Assembly (NCBI RefSeq): GCF_900100705.1
Contig: NZ_FNCH01000014.1
Span: 1 to 64,000, forward strand
Reading direction: 5' to 3'
DNA: 64,000 bases
Source of the DNA: Pedobacter terrae
GTDB lineage: Bacteria; Bacteroidota; Bacteroidia; Sphingobacteriales; Sphingobacteriaceae
Position numbers and translations under genes: made by a program
The notes under the pieces: model-generated
Databases searched by the model: none
Told to the model about the DNA's origin: nothing
Seen by the model: the letters and a program-made list of their open reading frames with translations, nothing else
Shown: positions 52,499 to 59,608 of the stretch, piece after piece
Layout of the letters: every line of letters starts with the position of its first letter
Numbering within the stretch: the stretch's first letter is position 1

Positions 52499-53593
52499 AT
52501 GAGAAACGATTTGGAGTTAGATGCAATTATTGAAGATTATCTTTTAGGTAAACTTAATGAACAGGAAATAGAAGCTTTTGAAAAGTTACGTCTTAACGAT
52601 GCTACAATAGATCATAAAGTAGTTTCGCATAAGTTCTTTTTAGCTTCTATGGATATTTTTGCAGAACAATTACGCTTAAAAGAACAGTTAAATCAGATCC
52701 ATTCGGAAATTGATGTGGAAGGTTTGGCTTCTACACTTAGGCCTCATCCTTCACGTGTGGTGCAATTGTGGCGGAAATATAAATCTGCCATTGCGGTTGC
52801 CGCATCTTTTGTTGTACTTTCTTTGGTTTCGATCTACTCTATTCAGCACAGCACCCAACAGGCCGAGCGCTACAGGCAGTTGAGCAATAAAGTAAATAAT
52901 GCCATTAAAACTCAAAATAGCCTAATCAGAAATATAAAGCATAATAATGCTACTTCCGATAAGCCAAATAATCAAAATAGTTTTGGGGGTACTGGTTTTG
53001 CCATCTCTACAAATGGTTACATCTTAACCAACCTGCATATTATTAATGGTGCAGATTCATTGTATGTGCAAAACAGTAAAGGAGAATCCTTTAAAGTAAA
53101 ATCGGTTTACACTGATCCTCAAAATGATATTGCCATTCTGAAGATAAGCGATAAACATTTTAGTAACCTGTCATCTATTCCTTATACCATTAAAAGAAAT
53201 ACCAGTAACATTGGCGAAATTGTATATACTTTAGGTTATCCGAAAGATGATGCGGTATTGGGAGAAGGTTACGTAAGTTCTAAAAATGGTTTTGTTGGAG
53301 ATACCACTCAGTATCAGGTAGCCATTTCGGTTAATCCGGGTAATAGCGGTGGTCCGGTTTTAGATAATAATGGAAATTTAGTTGGTATAATTAGCGGTAA
53401 GCCAGACCAGACTGAAGGTGCCGCCTTTGCTATCAAATCTAAATATATTTTAGAGGCCATGAGGGCTATTCCTCAGGATTCGCTGGGTGTAAATAAACTT
53501 TCTGCCAATAAAAAGAGTTTGCTGTCTGGTTTAAAACGTACCAAACAGATTGAAAAAATACAAGATTATGTATTTATGATTAAAGCATATTAA
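52499..53593 (+). CDS. Membrane protein fusing anti-sigma-like domain to HtrA/trypsin-like serine protease
   Basis: 364 residues. Residues 1-90 resemble the cytosolic part of Bacteroidota anti-sigma factors (IIEDYLLGKLNEQEIEAFEK, DHKVVSHKFF). One TM helix at about 97-116 (AIAVAASFVVLSLVSI). A linker to about 155 is Asn/Gln-rich. The periplasmic protease domain spans about 160-330: TGFAISTNGYILTN, His180 (NLHIING), Asp210 (QNDIAIL), Ser283 (NPGNSGGPV). The full trypsin/DegP triad is present, but there is no PDZ domain. The operon position directly behind the ECF sigma gene supports an anti-sigma role; a protease covalently joined to its own sigma inhibitor is unusual. Targets unknown. The C-terminal 30 residues are basic (KKSLLSGLKRTKQIEK). 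Confidence 0.88.
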   Translation: MRNDLELDAIIEDYLLGKLNEQEIEAFEKLRLNDATIDHKVVSHKFFLASMDIFAEQLRLKEQLNQIHSEIDVEGLASTLRPHPSRVVQLWRKYKSAIAVAASFVVLSLVSIYSIQHSTQQAERYRQLSNKVNNAIKTQNSLIRNIKHNNATSDKPNNQNSFGGTGFAISTNGYILTNLHIINGADSLYVQNSKGESFKVKSVYTDPQNDIAILKISDKHFSNLSSIPYTIKRNTSNIGEIVYTLGYPKDDAVLGEGYVSSKNGFVGDTTQYQVAISVNPGNSGGPVLDNNGNLVGIISGKPDQTEGAAFAIKSKYILEAMRAIPQDSLGVNKLSANKKSLLSGLKRTKQIEKIQDYVFMIKAY

Positions 53594-53625
53594 GAATAAT
53601 ACCCCAAACAAATTAATACTTTAAG

Positions 53626-53647
53626 CCCTGCAGATTATTCTTCAGGG
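53626..53647 (+). terminator. Terminator of the sigma/protease operon
   Basis: CCCTG / CAGGG stem with internal CTGCAG/CTTCAG pairing potential, followed by TTTTTTT; 33 bp after the stop. Confidence 0.75.
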
Positions 53648-53754
53648 TTTTTTTATTGAAATTGTAATTTGGAAGTCTTAAATTAATATAAAATCTATGT
53701 ATTTACTATAGTATTGTTTAGATTTGTTATAGTCAAAATTAAATTAATAATATC

Positions 53755-54390
53755 ATGAGTATAAGATTAGGCGATACCGCACCGAATTTCAAGGCCGATA
53801 CATCCATTGGCGAAATAGATTTTTACGATTATTTAGGTGATAGCTGGGGTGTGCTTTTTTCTCACCCAGCCGATTATACACCAGTTTGTACTACTGAACT
53901 GGGGAGAACTGCCGCATTGAAAGACGAGTTTGAGAAAAGAAATGTTAAAGTTTTAGCCTTGAGTGTTGATTCTGCCGATTCGCATAAAGGATGGATAAAT
54001 GATATCAACGAAACTCAAAATACATCTGTCGAATTTCCGATTATTGCCGATCCGGATAAAACAGTAGCTAATCTTTATGATATGATCCACCCGAATGCTT
54101 CAGAAACCTTAACGGTAAGGTCATTGTTCGTCATCAGTCCCGATAAAAAGGTGAAATTAATGATTACTTACCCGGCATCCACAGGACGGAATTTTAATGA
54201 AGTATTGCGTGTGATTGATTCTTTACAGCTTACTGCTAATTATAGCGTAGCCACGCCGGCCGATTGGCAAGATGGGGAAGACGTAATTGTGGTAAACAGT
54301 ATTAAAACTGAAGATATTCCTGCTAAGTTTCCGAAAGGACATCAGGTGATTAAACCCTATTTACGTACCACACCTCAGCCAAATAAATAA
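53755..54390 (+). CDS. 1-Cys peroxiredoxin (Prx6 type)
   Basis: 211 residues. Reduces peroxides. Catalytic motif HPADYTPVCTTELGR (peroxidatic Cys at about 45) in the thioredoxin fold, APNFKADTSIGEI at the N-terminus, conserved Arg in RSLFVISPDKKVKLMITYPASTGRNFNE, and a C-terminal extension (DWQDGEDVIV) of the Prx6 class; I see no resolving Cys. Cytosolic. Stands alone about 160 bp behind the ECF operon, without the GGTTACC motif upstream, so probably not part of that regulon. Confidence 0.95.
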   Translation: MSIRLGDTAPNFKADTSIGEIDFYDYLGDSWGVLFSHPADYTPVCTTELGRTAALKDEFEKRNVKVLALSVDSADSHKGWINDINETQNTSVEFPIIADPDKTVANLYDMIHPNASETLTVRSLFVISPDKKVKLMITYPASTGRNFNEVLRVIDSLQLTANYSVATPADWQDGEDVIVVNSIKTEDIPAKFPKGHQVIKPYLRTTPQPNK

Positions 54391-54436
54391 TTCGGTTTTT
54401 AGTAACGCAACATTCTTGTTGAACAGATCAAAATCA

Positions 54437-54467
54437 CTTGCGTTAAATGCTTAAATTATTATATTTG
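54437..54467 (+). promoter_or_regulatory. Promoter of the cold-shock gene (CTTG-N19-TATATTTG)
   Basis: -33-like CTTG (54437-54440), 19 bp, exact -7 TATATTTG (54460-54467). It implies a 5' leader of about 115 nt before the ATG at 54592, long for this genome and in keeping with cold-shock mRNAs. Confidence 0.6.
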
Positions 54468-54591
54468 ATAGTTTTGTTTCAATATTAATGCTTAAACGGG
54501 TTGTTTTTATCTAAATTAATACACAATTGTTTAAATTAAATGCTGATCAAAGCGTAAAGGGTTTATTTATTTATACAATTTTTATTTTTTT

Positions 54592-54789
54592 ATGGCAACC
54601 GGAAAAGTTAAATGGTTTAATACACAAAAAGGCTTTGGATTTATCGTGCAAGAAGACAATAAAGACATATTTGTACATTTCAAAGATGTTTTGGGTGGAA
54701 TTGAGAGTTTGAAAGAAAACGACAAAGTAGAATTTGAAGTAGCTGATGGCAAAAAAGGTTTACAAGCTGTAAACGTTAAAAAAGTTTAA
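54592..54789 (+). CDS. Cold-shock protein (CspA family)
   Basis: 65 residues, one cold-shock domain. RNP1 KGFGFIV, RNP2 IFVHF, start GKVKWFNTQ and end GLQAVNVKKV are all canonical. Binds single-stranded RNA and DNA and melts RNA structure. An overlapping frame from 54527 is a shadow. A long leader and a strong terminator bracket the gene. Confidence 0.97.
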   Translation: MATGKVKWFNTQKGFGFIVQEDNKDIFVHFKDVLGGIESLKENDKVEFEVADGKKGLQAVNVKKV

Positions 54790-54812
54790 GCAATAATTAT
54801 AATATCTCCAGC

Positions 54813-54848
54813 ATGCAAAAAGTCTTTCGAGAGCGGGGCTTTTTGCAT
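54813..54848 (+). terminator. Terminator of the cold-shock gene
   Basis: ATGCAAAAAG / CTTTTTGCAT, 10-bp stem extended by two more pairs (one G-T). Located 23 bp after the stop. Confidence 0.8.
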
Positions 54849-55247
54849 TAATGATATCGTCACCCTTAACTTGTTTCAAGGTCTTGTTACAAGATTCTTT
54901 ACTGCGAATCAAGCTGAAAGTCTGGAAATATGATGTGATGAAACTGACATATTTTTTTGAAAAGCAGCATTTTTGGTACTTAGGTCCCGATAGTCCCAGT
55001 TGCTTAATCCCGATTGAAATCTGCTAAAGGATAAAATAATACTCAAATCAGGATGACGCTGTCTGTTTATCTTACAAACATTAGTTGTACTATTAAGCCA
55101 GATAAACCACTGCCTGTTGCAGGCGGGCGATCTTAGATGCCGATATTTCATCGGCAGAAGCGAGGCTGTGTGATCCTAAAGCTTCCGTACCTGCTTTCAA
55201 AAAAATATTGATGGGCTAAAGATTCTTCCATATGTTCAGAATGACAG
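54849..55247. repeat. Gene-free stretch made of decayed dispersed elements
   Basis: No credible gene. Recognisable pieces: CGTCACCCTTAACTTGTTTC at 54855, ATCAGGATGACG at 55048-55059, CCTGTTGCAGGCGGG at 55115, and a minus-strand GTCATTCTGAACATATGG...GAAGAATCTTT copy at 55216-55247. An 80-codon minus-strand frame here is Arg/Ser-rich and looks accidental. Confidence 0.5.
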
Positions 55248-56435
55248 TTAATAATACTGTATAATCGACGCTTTCAAAATCACGTTCTCTCCATTGGCAG
55301 TCTTTGTAAAAATCAAAAACTGAGTCTGATCGGCTTTGATTTTATATTTTTTTACTAGATCTTCTGGTTTTGCAGGGTAATTACGAACAATCACATTGCC
55401 TTTTAAATTAACCTCTTTTTTCAGTTCACCAGTATTCAGTATAGACTCAATTTTAAAAATACGGCCAGGAAAATCTGTTTTTATGCCATCAGCACTAAAT
55501 AACTGCGTTTGAGGATGTAATTTTAAGAGACCGTAAGTTGTACCAATTAAATTAAAAGCACCTGATTTTAATAATGCAGCATCAGGCTCGTACAGGTACT
55601 CGCCAATGGTCAAATGATTGGTAAAATGCACTGATGCATTTGATGATGATCTGTAAAAAGAAAAATCTTTTTCAGTCTCATTATTTAAAGTTACGGCCTT
55701 AATTTTAGTGTCGTTTTTGTAACCTTTATCTATTACCCATAAAAGTTCTTTGCACTCGTTTTTTATACTTACAATATGAATTTCGCTTACCTGCGTCAAT
55801 TCTGATAATCCGGCAGAGATATCCAGTAATGGGGCCGTTTTGATGATTGTGCGTGATGATTTTTCCAGTAATATGTCCAGATTACCTGCAACATCGGGTG
55901 TGCAATCTATGAGCATAAAAACTTTGCCCTTTTCGGCTCTTCGTGCAGGATCTACATAAATGGTATCATAGGTGGTATCACCTTTCTGGATGTAAGCAAT
56001 GCCATCTTCTGCTTTAAATTCGATATTGGTAGCATGTAAGGCCTGGGCATTATGTTGGGCTATTGCAGACAGTTCGTCATTAATTTCGCAATGTGTAACT
56101 TTTTTTACCTTTTGCGAAAAGTAATAACTGTCAATTCCGAAGCCGCCTGTAACATCTATTAAAGTATGACCTTTAGCCAGTTTTGATTTATATTTTGCGG
56201 TAATTTCAGAAGATGTTTGTTCGATGGATAATACTGGGGGGTAATAAATGTTTTCTGCATGAAACCAGGTTGGTAATTTCTTCTCCGATTTTTTTTTCGC
56301 AGCAATTTGTGTAGCTAGCTCCGCAGGGCTAATGCCTTCGAACGGACTTTTTGCTAAAGCAATCTGATTCACATCCGCATTTAAGTTTGCATTAATGTAA
56401 TCTTGTACAGCTTTAGCCAAAAGTTTATTGTTCAT
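55248..56435 (-). CDS. Class I SAM-dependent methyltransferase with THUMP-like domain
   Basis: 395 residues. An N-terminal helical region (1-75) is followed by a Rossmann methyltransferase: motif I VTGGFGIDSYYFS (about 93-105), acidic end of strand 2 THCEIND, IYVDPARRAEKGKVF (motif IV-like DPAR), then a C-terminal THUMP-like part (about 300-395: FPGRIFKIESILNTGELKKEVNL, GNVIVRNYPAKPEDLVKKYKI). RNA is the likely substrate but is not established. Its 3' end abuts the decayed repeats and its start precedes a CGTCAT element. Confidence 0.88.
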   Translation of the reverse strand: MNNKLLAKAVQDYINANLNADVNQIALAKSPFEGISPAELATQIAAKKKSEKKLPTWFHAENIYYPPVLSIEQTSSEITAKYKSKLAKGHTLIDVTGGFGIDSYYFSQKVKKVTHCEINDELSAIAQHNAQALHATNIEFKAEDGIAYIQKGDTTYDTIYVDPARRAEKGKVFMLIDCTPDVAGNLDILLEKSSRTIIKTAPLLDISAGLSELTQVSEIHIVSIKNECKELLWVIDKGYKNDTKIKAVTLNNETEKDFSFYRSSSNASVHFTNHLTIGEYLYEPDAALLKSGAFNLIGTTYGLLKLHPQTQLFSADGIKTDFPGRIFKIESILNTGELKKEVNLKGNVIVRNYPAKPEDLVKKYKIKADQTQFLIFTKTANGENVILKASIIQYY

Positions 56436-56461
56436 TGTTAGTTATGTTATTTCCAAAGAGT

Positions 56462-56537
56462 TCGTCATTTCAACTGAAGTGCAACGAAGTGGAGAAATGT
56501 ATTCAAATAGATTTCTCCACTGCTGTCGAAATGACGA
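56462..56537. repeat. Full CGTCAT-family hairpin element
   Basis: TCGTCATTTCAACTGAAGTG at the left, palindromic core GGAGAAATGTATTCAAATAG/ATTTCTCC, and CTGTCGAAATGACGAA at the right. It ends 3 bp before the aspartate kinase stop on the minus strand, so it may also act as that gene's terminator. Confidence 0.75.
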
Positions 56538-56539
56538 AC

Positions 56540-57808
56540 CTATACGGTTTTATTCTTCATCACCATCTGGCAGGTGTGCCGGCTCTTCACTTCTAATAAA
56601 ATATCTTTATCAACTGTTACCCGATCAATGGTTTGCTGATTGTAATAACGGATAGTGACCAATTCTAAGCCCTTATTGTATTTTACTGTAAACTCGTCTG
56701 ATAGGTCTTTAATCAGTTTTTCAATCTGCACGGGATGATCATCAATACTTACCGAAAAACTGATTGCCGAGTTAAGCATGGTATTGATTTTTATTTTATG
56801 TCTATGAAAAAGTTCAAAGATATTGCTCAGGTTTTCTTCAATAATAAAAGAATAATCTTTTGGGAAAATAGAAATCAGCGCCTGGTTAACCTTAAAAATA
56901 AAAGAAGGGATAGGCAATGGGTTATTATCTTTGGTAATTGCTGTTCCAGATCCTTCTGGTTGGATAAATGATCTTACAAAAAGTGGAATACCCTTGTTTT
57001 GGAGTGGTTTTATGGTTTTGGGGTGTATTACCGTTGCACCGTAATAAGTAAGTTCAATGGCGTCATGATAAGAAAGCTGAGCAATCAAGGCTGTTTCATC
57101 AAACCATTTAGGATCTGCATTTAATACCCCTGGAACATCCTTCCAAATGGTTAAGGCCGCGGCATCTAAACAGGACGCAAATATCGCTGCCGAATAATCA
57201 GAGCCTTCGCGACCCAATGTTGTGGTATAATTTTCACTTGTTCCGCCAATAAATCCTTGTGTTACAATGATGTTATCTGTTAAAAGCGGGACTAAATCTT
57301 TTTGTATAATCTGGTTGGTCTTAGCCCAATCTACTTTACCTTCTTTATACGTATTATCGGTCTGGATATAGTTGCGTGCATCGGCCCAAAGGGTTTTGTT
57401 GCCCGTTTCATTTAACCAGGCCGCCACAATTTTAGTTGAAACGATCTCACCAATAGAAACAATCTGATCATAAATATAGTCATGATATTGGTCTGGTTCA
57501 TCTTCAATCAACCAATCGATTTCGACAAATGTGTTGGCCACATCATCATAAACAGAATGGTGATTCCCTTGAAAGAGTTCATCTATAATGCCGAAATGGA
57601 AATGTTTAATTTCTTCAAAAATGGCATGTGCTTCATCATTTTGCGAGAGGAAAGCGTGGGTTAGGTCTTCCAGTCTATTGGTAATTTTGCCCATTGCAGA
57701 AATAACGATCAATAGATTCCCTTTTTTATAATCGCGTACAATATTGGCCAGATTTTTTACTCCTGCCGCATCTTTTACCGAGGCACCTCCAAATTTAAAA
57801 ATATCCAT
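56540..57808 (-). CDS. Aspartate kinase (monofunctional)
   Basis: Start MDIFKFGGASVKD at 57808; the frame runs 13 codons further up but into the GNAT gene. 422 residues. Kinase signature KFGGASV, VISAMGKITNRLEDL, FIGGTSENYTTTLGREGSDYSAA (substrate site), ATVIHPKTIKPL, and paired ACT-like segments near 300-415 for allosteric control. First step of the Lys/Thr/Met pathway. Follows the GNAT gene with a 1-bp gap in a three-gene unit with yggS. Confidence 0.95.
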   Translation of the reverse strand: MDIFKFGGASVKDAAGVKNLANIVRDYKKGNLLIVISAMGKITNRLEDLTHAFLSQNDEAHAIFEEIKHFHFGIIDELFQGNHHSVYDDVANTFVEIDWLIEDEPDQYHDYIYDQIVSIGEIVSTKIVAAWLNETGNKTLWADARNYIQTDNTYKEGKVDWAKTNQIIQKDLVPLLTDNIIVTQGFIGGTSENYTTTLGREGSDYSAAIFASCLDAAALTIWKDVPGVLNADPKWFDETALIAQLSYHDAIELTYYGATVIHPKTIKPLQNKGIPLFVRSFIQPEGSGTAITKDNNPLPIPSFIFKVNQALISIFPKDYSFIIEENLSNIFELFHRHKIKINTMLNSAISFSVSIDDHPVQIEKLIKDLSDEFTVKYNKGLELVTIRYYNQQTIDRVTVDKDILLEVKSRHTCQMVMKNKTV

Positions 57809-57809
57809 A

Positions 57810-58277
57810 TTAAAATGCCTTGATCTGTTCTGACGATAGCGCTGCATTTAACCAGCCACTTTCTAAATGTGCTTTATATTTATTGTAGAAATTGATGGCT
57901 GGCTCGTTCCAATCTAATACTTGCCAAACCATGCCCGTATAATTACCGTTTTTAGCTTCTTCTATTACTTTTTCGAACAATACTTTACCTAAGCCTTTTC
58001 CCCTAAATTCTTCTGTTACAATAAAATCTTCGAGGTATAACCTGCAACCTTTCCATGTAGAGTAACGCGTATAGTATAATGCGAAGCCCACAATGGTACT
58101 ATTTACTTCTGCCACGTATGCTTTCCATACGGGGTTTTTGCCAAAACCAGCCTCCACAAAATGATCTAAAGTAACGGTAACTTCTTCAGGAGCCCGTTCA
58201 TAAATGGCTAGTTCATTAATTAGTTCCAATAATCTCGGACAATCTTCTGCCGTTGCAAATCTGATATTGAAATCCAT
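57810..58277 (-). CDS. GNAT-family N-acetyltransferase (SSAT-like)
   Basis: 155 residues. GNAT fold with LYLEDFIVTEEFRGKGLGKVLFEKVIEEA (acetyl-CoA pyrophosphate loop R-G-K-G-L-G) and MVWQVLDWNEPAINFYNKY. The N-terminus IRFATAEDCPRLLELINELAIYE is close to diamine/spermidine acetyltransferase-like proteins. Substrate not certain. Sits between yggS (1 bp) and the aspartate kinase gene (1 bp), so the three are cotranscribed. Confidence 0.9.
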   Translation of the reverse strand: MDFNIRFATAEDCPRLLELINELAIYERAPEEVTVTLDHFVEAGFGKNPVWKAYVAEVNSTIVGFALYYTRYSTWKGCRLYLEDFIVTEEFRGKGLGKVLFEKVIEEAKNGNYTGMVWQVLDWNEPAINFYNKYKAHLESGWLNAALSSEQIKAF

Positions 58278-58278
58278 A

Positions 58279-58980
58279 TTAGTTAGCCGAAATATCGTTT
58301 TTAAAATGTTTGATTACCCTTTTCCCAAAAATACTGCTACCAATTCTTACCATCGTACTTCCTTTTTCAATTGCAATTTTATAATCAGCACTCATTCCCG
58401 TTGATATTTCTTTAAAAGCATCATCTTTTCGGAAAAAGCTCACTTTAACGCCCTCAAAAAATACTTTTAATTCATTAAACTCCGTCGTAATCTGTTTTTC
58501 GTTCTTGGTATTGGTTGCAATTCCCATTAAACCTACAATACGGATGTTTTTCAATTCGGCTAATTCTTCAGCCCGTAGCAGTTCGATTACTTCATCAAAA
58601 CCAAGTCCGAATTTAGTATCTTCATCAGCAATATAAACCTGTAACAAACAGTCGATTACGCGTTTGTTTTTAGCGGCCTGTTTGTTTATTTCCTGCAGCA
58701 ATTTCAGGCTGTCTACACCATGGATAAGTTTAACAAAAGCGGCAATATACTTTACCTTGTTGCTTTGTAAATGGCCAATTAAATGCCATTCGATATCTTT
58801 TGGCAGCTGCGCCTCCTTATCAACCATTTCCTGTACATGGTTTTCCCCAAAAATACGTTGTCCGGCGTTGTATGCTTCTAAAATTGATTCTATCGGTTGT
58901 GTTTTTGAAACCGCAATCAGTTTCACTCCGTCTGATTCAACTTCGCTTTTATATTTTTTAAGATTATCAGCTATGCTCAT
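58279..58980 (-). CDS. YggS/PLPBP-family pyridoxal phosphate homeostasis protein
   Basis: 233 residues, single-domain alanine-racemase-like TIM barrel. PLP Lys in LIAVSKTQPIESI, FGENHVQEMVDK, WHLIGHLQSNKVK, HGVDSLKLLQEINKQA, and the phosphate site STGMSADYKIAIEKGSTMVRIGSSIFGKR. Binds PLP without known catalysis and balances vitamin B6 and amino-acid pools. First gene of the minus-strand unit with GNAT and aspartate kinase; divergent from the DUF4296 gene. Confidence 0.95.
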   Translation of the reverse strand: MSIADNLKKYKSEVESDGVKLIAVSKTQPIESILEAYNAGQRIFGENHVQEMVDKEAQLPKDIEWHLIGHLQSNKVKYIAAFVKLIHGVDSLKLLQEINKQAAKNKRVIDCLLQVYIADEDTKFGLGFDEVIELLRAEELAELKNIRIVGLMGIATNTKNEKQITTEFNELKVFFEGVKVSFFRKDDAFKEISTGMSADYKIAIEKGSTMVRIGSSIFGKRVIKHFKNDISAN

Positions 58981-59049
58981 TTATAACTATTTTTGGTAAA
59001 ATTAATAACCTTGCCGCAATTTGGGCAAAAAATAATATTTAAATTAAGC

Positions 59050-59607
59050 ATGAAGAGATTAATATGGGTTTTAATGACAGCTATATTATGGTTGGGCTGT
59101 AAGCCTGGCGTACCTGATGACATTATTAAACCTGATAAAATGGAAAAGATCTTATACGATATGCATATTGTAGACGGATACCTTTCCAGCATTTATGTAG
59201 CAGACTCGGCAAAGAAAGTGGCTGCAGCTTATTATAAGGGTATATATAAAAAGTTTGGGACAGATTCTGCCCAGTACAATAAAAGTTTGCTTTGGTATAA
59301 TACCAATCCTGTAGCGCTGGAAGCCGTTTATAAAAACATACAGAAAATGCTGGCTAAACAAAAAAAAGGTACGGAGTTAGCCGATTTAATAATTAAGAAA
59401 AAACAGTTTAAGGCTGATTCACTGGTGATAGCAAAGAAGTTTAAGGCCGATTCTCTTGCCATTAGAAAAAAAATGAAACCAGATTCCTTATCAAAGGTTA
59501 AAGCTGTAGCGGCAATTGCTAAAAAGAAAAAACAGGCCGATTCACTTATAAATATAAAAAAGGCTGGAGCAGCGAGCACATCGCCCACACCAGTTGCAGT
59601 ACAATAA
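59050..59607 (+). CDS. DUF4296 lipoprotein with KADSL repeats
   Basis: The frame opens at 58993, but MKRLIWVLMTAILWLGCKP from 59050 is a proper lipoprotein signal (lipobox WLGC, Cys17). 185 residues. DUF4296 core: VPDDIIKPDKMEKILYDMHIVDGYL. The C-terminal third is Lys/Ala-rich with a repeated FKADSLVI/FKADSLAI/MKPDSLSK/KQADSLIN unit, likely a charged helix in the periplasm. Function unknown. Its stop is 1 bp from the mutS2 start, so the two are linked. Confidence 0.82.
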   Translation: MKRLIWVLMTAILWLGCKPGVPDDIIKPDKMEKILYDMHIVDGYLSSIYVADSAKKVAAAYYKGIYKKFGTDSAQYNKSLLWYNTNPVALEAVYKNIQKMLAKQKKGTELADLIIKKKQFKADSLVIAKKFKADSLAIRKKMKPDSLSKVKAVAAIAKKKKQADSLINIKKAGAASTSPTPVAVQ

Positions 59608-59608
59608 T

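Noticed and set aside
54909..55151. 80-codon minus-strand frame
   Set aside because: Arg/Ser/Asn-rich and located within mosaic repeat remnants; no homology pattern.
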